This document shows positions 34,777-43,315 of a stretch of 64,000 nt of DNA, one piece after another. Within the stretch, counting starts at the first letter, position 1; each line of letters starts with the position of its first letter. The notes below the pieces were generated by a model, which saw only the letters and a program-made list of their open reading frames with translations, had not been told where the DNA came from and ran no database searches. The stretch is from Caldilineaceae bacterium (GTDB lineage Bacteria > Chloroflexota > Anaerolineae > Caldilineales > Caldilineaceae). The DNA lies in NCBI GenBank assembly GCA_020846635.1, contig JADLDO010000028.1:682001-746000 (forward strand). The letters are read 5' to 3'. The position numbers and the translations under genes were made by a program.

Positions 34777-36255
34777 TTATTTCTCATCTGCTGCCAAAAT
34801 GAGGGTGACGCTGAGGTCGCCCATGCTCATGCCGGGGATGGCAACCACGCCATCGCCCAGGGCATAGAGCGCGGGTGACGTGTCGTGCTGTTTGAGCGCG
34901 GCGGCGAGGTCAATACCTTGTTCCTGTGCGCGTGCCAGGGTGCTGGCATCGACAATGCCGCCTGTCAAGACGGGAATTCCGGCGTATTCGTCACCCTCGA
35001 CAAATTGATGACCGGGGCCGTCCGTCCCATCCGAATCGACTGACCCCATGATGACGCGCCGGGTAGGGCCGATCTCTGTGGCCGCAGCCAGAATATATTC
35101 CTGGTTGCGCCCTCCCATGCCCGTCTCCTTGCCCACCGTCACCAGCATTTCCCCCGTACTCACCAGCGCACAAGGGGCGCGAAATGGCTCCCCGTCCGCT
35201 TCCGTATGCAGCGCCATATTGGCGACGATGCGCCCCAACTGGCTGGCTTCGGGCTTCAGGGTGTAATTGTTAAAGAGGACATGGGTGGGGAAACCCAACT
35301 CTTCCGCCTTGCGCTTGGCCGCGGGCACCATGCCCAATTCGGGGGGGAAGATGAAAAAGACCCGTTGGCGCAGTGCCTCGAACTCCTCCACCGTGAGCGT
35401 TGCCAGCGCCGGATCGGCGCGCAGCAAATGTTCGCGTACCGCCACGGGCACTTCATCCCACAGATCATACTTTTTCAGCGAGGCGATCGCTTTCGCCGGG
35501 GTGGTTCCGTCGGGCAGCGAGTGCAGCCAGCGAAAGAAGGGTTGGTGGAGCATTTCCTCATAGGAGGGGGGACGATAAAAGGCGATGAAATGCACCACGC
35601 GTGCGGGCTGCATGGCGCGCGTAAAACGGCCTCCCTTGATCATGTCCAGGTGATTGCGGATGGGCACAAGATCAACAGTGGGGCCTCCCTTCTCAATCTG
35701 GAAGGCATAGACGACTTGGCGCACATCCTCGATGGTTAGCCCCGGCGCGGGCAGCGTCAGCAGCGAGCCAATGCCGTTGCCCATCAGCGTAAAGACAAGG
35801 TCGTCGGGCTGCAAATCCTTCGCCATCTCCAGGATGCGGCGACAGCCTTCTGCACAGCCTTCATCGGGAAGGGGGTGCGCGCCATAGGTGAGGCCCACGC
35901 GCTTGAGGTTGTGCGGCGTGCCATGTTTGTCAATGACATGCCCGCCGGTGAGCCGGTCGCCCAGCACATCTTCAAATGCCTGTGCCGCGCGGTTGATGCC
36001 CTTGCCCGCGCCAAAGACAAAAATGCGCTTGATCGTACGCAGGTCGATCACCTCTGGGCCTGCCAGGGGTGTCCCTGCCGGCGCATAAAGCTCCATACCC
36101 GCGGTGAGAAGTTCACCTTCCAGATGGAGCGCCGCCCGTGTCGCATAGTAGGGATCGGCTGCGCGCAACCCCGTTTCCAATATTTCGAGCATGGCGCGAC
36201 GACCTGCTACATGCCCGTGGCCGGTCAAGGTTTCTGCATTTAAGATGCGGCTCAT
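34777..36255 (-). CDS. Glycerate 2-kinase (GckA/MOFRL) homologue with diverged substrate loops
   Basis: 492 residues, longer than the usual ~420-450. Retained: K85 in VFGAGKG and R383 in GGRNQEYILAA, the residues proposed to be essential in this family, plus DGTDGP. Diverged: the glycine-rich GGGSAL loop reads MGNGIGSLL; VRKHLS becomes IRNHLDMIKGG; the terminal TGPTGTN loop is IPGMSMGD. An insertion of about 60-90 residues follows IKGG (around 212-300). It should phosphorylate a hydroxy acid on carbon 2, but glycerate itself is doubtful. First gene of an operon with the enolase-like gene: normal enzymes of these families catalyse consecutive steps (glycerate to 2-phosphoglycerate to phosphoenolpyruvate). 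ATG at 36255; the frame extends 53 codons upstream without similarity. Confidence 0.8.
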   Translation of the reverse strand: MSRILNAETLTGHGHVAGRRAMLEILETGLRAADPYYATRAALHLEGELLTAGMELYAPAGTPLAGPEVIDLRTIKRIFVFGAGKGINRAAQAFEDVLGDRLTGGHVIDKHGTPHNLKRVGLTYGAHPLPDEGCAEGCRRILEMAKDLQPDDLVFTLMGNGIGSLLTLPAPGLTIEDVRQVVYAFQIEKGGPTVDLVPIRNHLDMIKGGRFTRAMQPARVVHFIAFYRPPSYEEMLHQPFFRWLHSLPDGTTPAKAIASLKKYDLWDEVPVAVREHLLRADPALATLTVEEFEALRQRVFFIFPPELGMVPAAKRKAEELGFPTHVLFNNYTLKPEASQLGRIVANMALHTEADGEPFRAPCALVSTGEMLVTVGKETGMGGRNQEYILAAATEIGPTRRVIMGSVDSDGTDGPGHQFVEGDEYAGIPVLTGGIVDASTLARAQEQGIDLAAALKQHDTSPALYALGDGVVAIPGMSMGDLSVTLILAADEK

Positions 36256-36313
36256 AGCCAATCTACCAAATCTATGGATGGGGAGTGGATGAGTTGTTCG
36301 TTGAGTTGAAAAT

Positions 36314-36349
36314 CGTGATGAAAATCCTGATGAAAGTCGTAATGAGGAT
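36314..36349. repeat. Triplicate 12-base direct repeat upstream of kinase/enolase-like operon
   Basis: CGTGATGAAAAT, CCTGATGAAAGT and CGTAATGAGGAT lie in tandem about 60-95 bases before the kinase-homologue start: possible iterated regulator sites. Confidence 0.4.
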
Positions 36350-36544
36350 AGGATAACCAACGGGGCGAGCTTTGGCAACCTTGCCGCGTGGGTAACAACC
36401 AGGAGGAATGACACACCGGCACGCGAAGGGGCAGCGCTGGGGATATTTGGGCATGATGGTCAACAATGGCAAACGCTGGTCAAAGCGCCTGACTTTTACC
36501 CCTAGGTCGTGCAATCGGGGAAGTTGGCGCGCACTGGCGATTTC

Positions 36545-37795
36545 TTAATCGCCGTTATTGCTGTTGTCCCTGCCTCGATCTCTGTTTCGATTGCTGTTTC
36601 TATCGCCGTCATCATTTCTGTCTTTGTCTCTGTCTTTGTCTCTATCGTTGTTTTGCCTGTCGTTTTTGCCGCCATCATCGTCTCCACCACGCGGTGCAAC
36701 AGGAAGCGACACGGTGACTTGATGCGATGTACCCTGCGCGTCAATCGCGGTGACTTGGAGAAGCAGAGTGGGCGCTTCGATTCTCAGCGTATCGTTGCGA
36801 ACATCCACTTTGTACTCCAACTCCCTGTCCTTCATTTTGAACTCGATCATTTGACCAGGCTGCACGCGGATGCCGCCATCTCGCCGGATTTGATCGAGGA
36901 GCTTCTGTGGCTCTGGTGCGCTGATCTCGATTCGATTTCCTTTGAGCTTGATCGAGATCTGCTGCCTGACCTTTGTCTTGACTTCCTCGATTGGGTGTTG
37001 GGGAGGAATCTGGAGAATCGCCACAACATCATGCAGATTGGCATCTTCCGCCGCTCTTGCCTCAATCGTGAAGCGTTGATAGGAGCCGCGTCGTTCGGCA
37101 GGGACAAAGCTGGCCTTCACCAATGGCGAGTTGTTGACCGGAGTGGCCTCGGCGGCGACTTCGGCGACAGGTTGTGGAGAGGCTGTCGGTATGGACGTGG
37201 GCAGAGCGGTAGGCGTCGCCGTGGCAATCGCTGTAGGGGCAGCCGTTGGCGCAGTGGTGGGAATGGGCGTGACGGTCGCTGTTGCGGTGGGCAGGCTGGT
37301 CGGTGCTGTCGTTGGCAAGAGAGTCGGCGTTAACTCGGCGCCTGGCTCAACCACGGTAAAGACAGCCGAAGCTTCAAACTGCCCATCTGCACTTTCGGCA
37401 ACAACGGTATAAGGGGCGCTTAACAGCCAGCGCGCGTCAATCGGATAGAGGAATCCCGTTGACAGCGTACCTGTGGCATCTGTGTCATTGGATGCTACTG
37501 TCGTGCTGATTCCGCTTGGGTCAGAGAGCGCCACGACAACCATCATGTGTGGCGGCCATCCTGCCCCTGTCACCTGCACATAAATGCCCGCGTGACCATT
37601 CGACGGGCTTAGGCTGAGCGAGGGGTTAAACTGCGCTGGCTGCGCCGGTGCTGCTGCGACAGATTGGGCAGTCGGCAGCGCCCCAGGCAGCGATAACCTG
37701 CCGCCGCAAGCCGCCAGCAGTAATGTGAGCGCACATATCGCCGTTAAGAAGTACCAGCGCCCGCGCACAGCCTGGCGCATAAAAAGCAAAGTCAT
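36545..37795 (-). CDS. Lipoprotein with Thr/Pro stalk and Asp/Arg-rich tail
   Basis: 416 residues. Signal peptide with lipobox LLLAAC near residue 30. Residues ~55-150 form a beta-sandwich-like domain (AGIYVQVTGAGWPP, TGTLSTGFLYP). A stalk of about 80 residues follows, made of TPT/TAT/PTA repeats. The next domain (~225-370) carries ASFVPAERRGSYQRF and VDVRNDTLRIEAP blocks, not recognised. The last ~40 residues are almost all Asp, Arg, Asn, Lys and Gly (DRDKDRDKDRN). Probably membrane-anchored with a long flexible linker; no enzyme motif. Read at 37795 because AAGGGG lies 11 bases upstream. Confidence 0.75.
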   Translation of the reverse strand: MTLLFMRQAVRGRWYFLTAICALTLLLAACGGRLSLPGALPTAQSVAAAPAQPAQFNPSLSLSPSNGHAGIYVQVTGAGWPPHMMVVVALSDPSGISTTVASNDTDATGTLSTGFLYPIDARWLLSAPYTVVAESADGQFEASAVFTVVEPGAELTPTLLPTTAPTSLPTATATVTPIPTTAPTAAPTAIATATPTALPTSIPTASPQPVAEVAAEATPVNNSPLVKASFVPAERRGSYQRFTIEARAAEDANLHDVVAILQIPPQHPIEEVKTKVRQQISIKLKGNRIEISAPEPQKLLDQIRRDGGIRVQPGQMIEFKMKDRELEYKVDVRNDTLRIEAPTLLLQVTAIDAQGTSHQVTVSLPVAPRGGDDDGGKNDRQNNDRDKDRDKDRNDDGDRNSNRNRDRGRDNSNNGD

Positions 37796-37979
37796 CTTGA
37801 TCGTTCCCCTTCATATTTCAGATCACTACCGTTCCATACTCTATGTGGCGGTGGGGCGATAGACAAATACGTTGGGGTGGGATGATCCGGCACGCTACAC
37901 CTAAAGTCTCAAGTTGCCGCGTGCGAGCCGCCAGGTCGTGTGGCAATCGTAGGAAACGGGTCTTAGTATTGTCCTCTAT

Positions 37980-38012
37980 ACCCTCCCGGAAGCTCCGAGC
38001 TTCCGGGAGGGT
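37980..38012. repeat. Dispersed hairpin family 1, short form
   Basis: Arms ACCCTCCCGGAAGCT (37980-37994) and its perfect complement (37998-38012), 3-base loop; followed on the plus strand by TGTTTTTA. Confidence 0.75.
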
Positions 38013-38061
38013 TGTTTTTATGGCTATTTCGCATCCTGCCACCCTCTACCCTGGTTCCTAC

Positions 38062-39309
38062 TCAGAACAGGACTTCTGCCCCGCGCCCTTGTTGGATCAA
38101 GGGGATATAGCTCTCTAATTGCTGTTGAATCACAGGATCGGTCAGGTCGATGGTCTGCTGTCGCTCTGCCGCCATGTAGGCAGCCATCACCAACTTGGTG
38201 ATCTCCAGCCCATAACGCCAGTCGAGAAAGGCAGATCGTCCTGCTTGGAAGGCAGTGGCAGCGTCGGCGTTCTCGTCAGTATAGCCGTAGAGATCGGCCT
38301 CGTTGTGGTGGAGAGTGAGCAGCCCGCGCGAGGCAGTCGCTTTTTCGAGCGCGCCTTCGGCGTCAGCAATGGCTTCGGCGGCGGCATCGCCGATGAAGAT
38401 TTGGCTGCTGGAGGCGAGGGTGTTGAGCTCAAAGGCGTAGCCAGGCCCCATGCCATCCATAAGCAGCCGCAGCCCCTGCTTCTCGAACATCCATGAGTTG
38501 GTGAACTGCGCCTTGACCTTTTGGCCGTTGGCAGGGTTGCGATAGGTGATCAGGCCGGTGGCAAAATCCTCGGCGGGCGTCTTGCCATAGTCTACCCCAA
38601 AACGGTCGAGCAGCTTTTGCTTCCAGACGGGCAATCCCCACTTGAGCAGCGCCACCTCGGCGCTGACGCTGACCGGCTGGAGGAAGGTAGGCGCTTCACC
38701 TGGCGGGGTCAACGCATACCAGCCCACGGCAATGCTGTGACAGCCCATGTCGGAAAGAACGCCACCCCCCTGGCGCGTGGGGTCCCAGAACCAGGGTTCG
38801 TGCGGGCCGCCATGTTCTTCGGCGGCGCGCACCAGCAGCGGCGATCCCATCGTGGCGATCTGTGGTGCAAGCTGGGCCAGTTGAGCGCGCACTGGCTTCA
38901 TAAAAAGTTGGTTCTCGAAGTAAGCTGTCTGGAGACCAGCTTGATCGGCCAACTCCACCAGCCGCCGCGCCTCGGCAACATTGCGCCCCAACGGCTTTTC
39001 GCAGATGACGCCCTTGAGCGCCGCGCCTGCCTGCACTGCGGTGACAATCTCCTCCATCATGGCGACGCGCAGGTCGTTGGGCGCATAGATGGCGATGGCG
39101 TCAACATGGGGGGCCATCGCGGCGATGCTCTCATAGACAACGGGTTCACCCACACCCAACTCGCGCGCCAGCGCCGCAGTCTCCTCGGCATGGGCGCGCG
39201 TGCGCGAGGTAATGCCTCCCAACTCCATGTTGCGGATCTGGGCCATCGCCCGCAGTTGAAATTTGGCAATAAAACCGGCACCGACAAAGCCAACACGCAA
39301 GGGTGGCAT
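38062..39309 (-). CDS. Gfo/Idh/MocA-family NAD(P)-dependent oxidoreductase
   Basis: 415 residues. Rossmann motif VGFVGAGFIAKFQL at the N-terminus, IYAPNDLRV after the third strand, and the family signature CEKPLGRNVAEAR. The C-terminal domain has GGVLSDMGCHSI, typical of the sugar/inositol dehydrogenase branch with the catalytic Asp-x-x-x-His. It would oxidise a polyol or sugar hydroxyl, or reduce the keto form; substrate unknown. ATG at 39309 has AAGGAG nine bases upstream; the longer frame adds 34 residues without similarity. Nearest upstream gene on the strand is the luciferase-like oxidoreductase, 124 bases away. Confidence 0.92.
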   Translation of the reverse strand: MPPLRVGFVGAGFIAKFQLRAMAQIRNMELGGITSRTRAHAEETAALARELGVGEPVVYESIAAMAPHVDAIAIYAPNDLRVAMMEEIVTAVQAGAALKGVICEKPLGRNVAEARRLVELADQAGLQTAYFENQLFMKPVRAQLAQLAPQIATMGSPLLVRAAEEHGGPHEPWFWDPTRQGGGVLSDMGCHSIAVGWYALTPPGEAPTFLQPVSVSAEVALLKWGLPVWKQKLLDRFGVDYGKTPAEDFATGLITYRNPANGQKVKAQFTNSWMFEKQGLRLLMDGMGPGYAFELNTLASSSQIFIGDAAAEAIADAEGALEKATASRGLLTLHHNEADLYGYTDENADAATAFQAGRSAFLDWRYGLEITKLVMAAYMAAERQQTIDLTDPVIQQQLESYIPLIQQGRGAEVLF

Positions 39310-39432
39310 GAGAGCATCTCCTTTGGGAAGTATAGTGAGTATATCGTTATGGCATAGTCTGCTTGTGATGAATCCTATTTTACACAGATTACGCAGAGGG
39401 CAGAACCCCACTGCATAATATCATCTTCACGT

Positions 39433-40335
39433 TTACGCGTGTGCGCGCTCGGCGGCGACGAGTTCACGCGTCGCCGGGGCGACTTCGGCGGCAAAGAGTT
39501 CGATTGTGGGCGCGTCATCTGCGGCAAGAATAAAGCCGCTGATGCCATAGTCGAGCGTGAGTCCGGCGAGTTCTTCGGCCCACTGCTGCGGCGGGCCGTT
39601 GAGCAAGGAACTGCCTGTGCGTGCAAACTGGCCTGAAATGTTCAGCAACCGGCGCACAGCCGACGGCTCGCGTCCAGCTTCGGTCGCGGCCTCGTCAATA
39701 TATTTGTTCATCTCTGCAAGGTCGGCGGGGCCGCCCGGCAGGTAGCCCAAACTCGGCAGCCAGCCATCTCCGGCGCGCCCGGTCAGCTTCAGCATCTTCG
39801 GCTTGTAGGCACCAATCCAGATGCCGATATCGTGCGCGGGCGCAGGGCCACGTTTGGCCCCATTGACATGATAATACTTCCCCTTGACGCGCACGCCGCC
39901 GCGCTCGTCAGTTGCCCAGATCTCGCGGATGACCTGGATCGCTTCGTCGAGCGCAACAACCGCTTGGCCCGGCGTCAATCGCCGCCCACCCATCGCTTCG
40001 ATCGCATCCCAAAACGCACCCGCGCCGATGCCCAACTCGAGGCGACCACCGCTCAGAAGATCCAAGCTGGCGGCACTGCGCGCGATCACAGCGGGCTGCC
40101 GCAACGGCAGGTTGAGCACATTGGCGCTGACGCGAATTTGCTGCGTGCGCGAGGCGACGTATGAGAGCAGCGTCCACGTGTCTAGGAATGACGCCTGGTA
40201 GGGGTGATCCTGGAAGGTCGCCAGATCAAGACCTACACGATCCGCCACCATTGCCAGGTCAACCGCATGCATAGCTGGTTGAGCTACAGGTGTAATAAAG
40301 GTGCCAAACAATAGATCATGCCCGTAATCTGTCAT
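39433..40335 (-). CDS. Luciferase-like (LLM class) F420/FMN-dependent oxidoreductase
   Basis: 300 residues of the bacterial-luciferase TIM-barrel fold: FGTFITPVAQP at the first strand, TFQDHPYQASFLDTW, ANVLNLPLRQPAV, LELGIGAGAFWDAIE and IWIGAYKPKML. The GIGAGAFWDAI and AYKPKMLKL motifs resemble F420-dependent members. It shares long stretches with the N-terminal 290 residues of the adjacent fusion gene (44 bases apart, same strand), so the two arose by duplication. Cofactor and substrate unproven. AGGAG precedes the ATG. Confidence 0.9.
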   Translation of the reverse strand: MTDYGHDLLFGTFITPVAQPAMHAVDLAMVADRVGLDLATFQDHPYQASFLDTWTLLSYVASRTQQIRVSANVLNLPLRQPAVIARSAASLDLLSGGRLELGIGAGAFWDAIEAMGGRRLTPGQAVVALDEAIQVIREIWATDERGGVRVKGKYYHVNGAKRGPAPAHDIGIWIGAYKPKMLKLTGRAGDGWLPSLGYLPGGPADLAEMNKYIDEAATEAGREPSAVRRLLNISGQFARTGSSLLNGPPQQWAEELAGLTLDYGISGFILAADDAPTIELFAAEVAPATRELVAAERAHA

Positions 40336-40379
40336 AAAAGACTCCTATTCCCAATAAAAAAATCAAATACACGACGCTG

Positions 40380-42659
40380 TTATCCCGCGCTTGCGGCAAC
40401 GACCTCCGGCGCAACATTGAAATTGTCGCGAAAGACGTTGTCGGGGTCGTAGCGCGCCTTTAACGTGCGCAGCCGTTCAAGCGTTTTCGGGGGGAACGCG
40501 TCATGGAGCCGCTCTGGACGCAGATCGGTTTCGAAACTGATGTAAAGACCCTCGAAATGAGCATCCAATTCGTCCCATAACAGATTCATGCGCTGGCGAT
40601 TCACCCCAAATGCCGTCACCGAAAAGTTGGCTGCGCGGTATCCATAGGCTGTTGCATCGGGGTCAACGTCTGACACCGCGCCGCCCACAGAGCGGATTTG
40701 GAAAAAGTAGACTGCGCCGCTGTGGATCAGTCGTGCCGCCGCGGCAGCAAATTCCGGTGTGATATGTTCAATGAGTCCCGAACGTGCGACCGGCTCGCCT
40801 CGTGCGTTGTAGTCGCCTCCTTGCGCGTTTGCCATGATGTTGGCATAGGACGTAATAAAGACCTGCTGGTCATACATCGGCGCGATCTCGGCGAGGGGCT
40901 GAAGCCGGTTGATGATCGTCTCTGGCTCGTCCGAGTCAACGAGCGCCATCACCTGCGCGACCGCAGGCTGTCCCCGGCGAGGTGGCCCCAGGATGATGAA
41001 GCTGGTGAGATCGCGCGGGGCTGTCTCGACCGCTGCGCCCCACTTTTCGAGGAAGCCGGCTGTGTCGCTGGCATCGAAAACCAACTGCGCCCAGCCCACA
41101 TGGCCCACCTCGTCTACTTCGAATTCAAACGAGGTCACGATACCAAAGTTGGCCCCGGCCCCCCGAACGGCCCAAAAGAGATCGGCATTTTCGTCGTCGC
41201 TGGCGCGCACCACCGAGCCATCCGCAAGCACCATCTCGACAGCGCGCAAATGGTCAATCGTCAGACCATGTTCGCGCGCAAGCCAGCCAATGCCGCCCGC
41301 AGTGGCAAGCCCACCGACCCCCACGCCACCGTAGTCCCCCGAACTGAGCGCCCACCCATACGGCTCCAGCGCGGCAGCAACGTCCATCCAGCGCGCTCCC
41401 GGCTCGATACGCACACGACGGGTCGCCTGATCCAGCACTTCAATCGCGTTCATCTTGGAGAGATTGATGACAATGCCGCCCTCATTGGTGGAGCGCCCAC
41501 TGATGCCATGTCCGCCGCTGCGGATCGAGAGCGGCAGATGCGGATGCGCGCGGGCAAAGGCGAGCGCATCGACAACTTCATCTCTGTTCTGCACCAGAAA
41601 GACGATGCCGGGCGATCCGCCGCGCAGGTAGGTCGATTTGACGCGGCCATAGCCGGAATCCCCTGGCTCTATCACCGTATCTGCCAGGGATGCGGGTACA
41701 TGGTCGTAATCGATCCCCGCATGCCGCTTGGCGCGCACCGCGGCGCGACGTATCTCGGCTCCAGAAAATGCGCCTGGCAGCTCCCGCTGCACTGCTTCGC
41801 GCAAGGCTGGGGCCACCTCGCGCGCAAACTGCTCCATTGTCCTTGCGTCGTCTGTCATGAGAATCAAGGTACCGACGCCATCATCCACCACAAGCGGGAG
41901 CAGTTCGTCAACCCACTGTTGGCTCGGCCCCTTGAGAAAGCCATCGCTCGATTCTAGGAATTGCCCTGAGATGTTGACAAGCCGGCGAATCTCGCGCGGA
42001 TCGCGTCCGGTCTCGGTCGCGGCCTCGTCGATGATCTGATTCCCCACTTGGAATTCGCCCAGTTTCATATACGTGAGCGAGGGCAGCCAGCCATCTGCCT
42101 TGCGACCTACCAGGCGCAGCATGCGCGGCTTATAGGCCCCCAGCCAGATCGGGATGTCGTGGGCTGGAACAGGTCCCCGTTGCGCCCCGTTGAGCTGGTA
42201 GTAGTCGCCATCGAAGTGCAATGGCGTGCCGTCAGCCACGTCCCACAGGCCGCGGATGATGTCAACGGCTTCGCTGAGGGCCTGAACCGCCTCGCCCGGC
42301 GCAAGCCTACGCCCCCCATTTGCCTCGATCGCATCCCAAAACGCGCCCGCGCCGAGCGCGAGATCCAACCGTCCTCGCGAAAGGAGATCCAGACTTGCCG
42401 CCGAGCGCGCCAATACCGCCGGTGATCGCAGCGGCAGGTTGAGCACATTGGCGGCGATATGGATGCGCTCGGTCTGTCCAGCCACCCACGACAGGAGCGT
42501 CCAGGTATCGAGAAAGGCCGGTTGGTAGGGATGATCTTGAAACGTGACCAGATCATAGCCGAGTTCTTCGCTGCGTCTCGCCAGCGCAACGGTCATCTCC
42601 GGCGCGTTGTTGCGCGGCGTGATGAATGTTCCAAATTTCAATGGGTGACCATAGTTCAT
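40380..42659 (-). CDS. Fusion of luciferase-like oxidoreductase and berberine-bridge-type FAD oxidase
   Basis: 759 residues without interruption. Residues 1-295 are a luciferase-like barrel closely related to the neighbouring gene. A short linker (~296-340) leads to a PCMH-type FAD domain: SIRSGGHGISG with H384 as the expected covalent FAD histidine, VGVGGLATAGGIGWLAREHGL, and NFGIVTSFEFEV. The second covalent Cys of bicovalent oxidases is absent (SSGDYGG at that place), so attachment should be single. The berberine-bridge C-terminus ARYDPDNVFRDNFNV completes it. Two flavin-type oxidoreductases in one chain suggest substrate handoff. Divergent from a MarR gene with shared operators at 42678-42755. 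Confidence 0.88.
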   Translation of the reverse strand: MNYGHPLKFGTFITPRNNAPEMTVALARRSEELGYDLVTFQDHPYQPAFLDTWTLLSWVAGQTERIHIAANVLNLPLRSPAVLARSAASLDLLSRGRLDLALGAGAFWDAIEANGGRRLAPGEAVQALSEAVDIIRGLWDVADGTPLHFDGDYYQLNGAQRGPVPAHDIPIWLGAYKPRMLRLVGRKADGWLPSLTYMKLGEFQVGNQIIDEAATETGRDPREIRRLVNISGQFLESSDGFLKGPSQQWVDELLPLVVDDGVGTLILMTDDARTMEQFAREVAPALREAVQRELPGAFSGAEIRRAAVRAKRHAGIDYDHVPASLADTVIEPGDSGYGRVKSTYLRGGSPGIVFLVQNRDEVVDALAFARAHPHLPLSIRSGGHGISGRSTNEGGIVINLSKMNAIEVLDQATRRVRIEPGARWMDVAAALEPYGWALSSGDYGGVGVGGLATAGGIGWLAREHGLTIDHLRAVEMVLADGSVVRASDDENADLFWAVRGAGANFGIVTSFEFEVDEVGHVGWAQLVFDASDTAGFLEKWGAAVETAPRDLTSFIILGPPRRGQPAVAQVMALVDSDEPETIINRLQPLAEIAPMYDQQVFITSYANIMANAQGGDYNARGEPVARSGLIEHITPEFAAAAARLIHSGAVYFFQIRSVGGAVSDVDPDATAYGYRAANFSVTAFGVNRQRMNLLWDELDAHFEGLYISFETDLRPERLHDAFPPKTLERLRTLKARYDPDNVFRDNFNVAPEVVAASAG

Positions 42660-42677
42660 GATCGCACTCTTCCTTTG

Positions 42678-42755
42678 ATTGATAGATCAACCGTGGTCCA
42701 ATATGGATTTGGTTGATTCATCAACCATTGTATCACGTTTGGTTGACAAGTCAAC
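42678..42755. promoter_or_regulatory. Three MarR-type operators in divergent promoter region
   Basis: Three 14-base dyads of the form GTTGAY-NN-RTCAAC: 42678-42691 (ATTGAT-AG-ATCAAC, one mismatch), 42712-42725 (GTTGAT-TC-ATCAAC) and 42742-42755 (GTTGAC-AA-GTCAAC). Centres are 34 and 30 bases apart, close to three helical turns. The third overlaps the -35 box of the marR promoter and the first lies 19 bases from the fusion-gene start. Confidence 0.75.
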
Positions 42756-42772
42756 TATTCTGAGGGTATAAT
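42743..42772 (+). promoter_or_regulatory. Near-consensus promoter of MarR gene
   Basis: TTGACA (42743-42748), 18-base spacer, TATAAT (42767-42772). The ATG is only seven bases beyond, so the transcript would be leaderless or nearly so. The -35 lies inside the third operator. Confidence 0.7.
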
Positions 42773-42778
42773 AAAGAT

Positions 42779-43243
42779 ATGACAAAGCGTTTCCTTTCCG
42801 ATTCACAAGCCGCAGCCTGGGCCAGCTACCAGCGCATGCGCGCCCGCCTGACCGGGCGGCTTAACCGAGAAATCTCCCAAAATAGTGGATTGTCCGAAGC
42901 CGACTTTGAGATCCTGGCTGCCCTTACTGAATCAGCCGATGAGCCAGTGCGGGCGCTTGCCCTGCGCTGTGGGCTGGAATGGGAAAAGAGCAGACTTTCT
43001 CACCAACTGCGGCGCATGGAAGCGCGCGGGCTTGTCACCCGCGAGGAATGTACCGAAGACAATCGAGGATCCGTCATCCGTGTCACGGATGACGGTCGAA
43101 AGCTCGCCGCCGAAGCCAGAGCGCATTACGAACAAGCGGTTCGTCGCTACGTAGCAGATGCGCTCACCCCAGAACAAATGGCCGCCCTCGGCACAATCGC
43201 AGAGACCGTACTCGCCCAGCTTGAGGAAGGGCATAGACCGTAA
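42779..43243 (+). CDS. MarR-family transcriptional regulator
   Basis: 154 residues: N-terminal dimer helix, then the winged helix-turn-helix (SADEPVRALALRCGLEWEKS, SHQLRRMEARGLVTREEC) with wing DNRGSVIRVTDDG and a C-terminal dimer helix. These proteins repress by binding near-palindromic 14-20 base operators and release on binding small phenolic or other ligands. The three identical-type operators upstream, one over its own -35 and one beside the divergent fusion gene, imply control of both. No ribosome site precedes the ATG, as expected for a leaderless message. Confidence 0.92.
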   Translation: MTKRFLSDSQAAAWASYQRMRARLTGRLNREISQNSGLSEADFEILAALTESADEPVRALALRCGLEWEKSRLSHQLRRMEARGLVTREECTEDNRGSVIRVTDDGRKLAAEARAHYEQAVRRYVADALTPEQMAALGTIAETVLAQLEEGHRP

Positions 43244-43315
43244 TGCCCTTGCTGATGCATACTGCTAGGACATTCTCTCTGTCATCATCTCATAGTCATC
43301 ATGGAGATCAAACCG

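Noticed and set aside
36509-37333. Plus-strand frame with Val/Ser repeats opposite the stalked lipoprotein
   Set aside because: Its repeats are only the reverse reading of the Asp/Arg and Thr/Pro low-complexity regions on the minus strand.
40698-41957. Plus-strand open frame of about 420 codons opposite the flavoenzyme fusion
   Set aside because: Shadow of a GC-rich real gene: no ribosome site, no recognisable domain.
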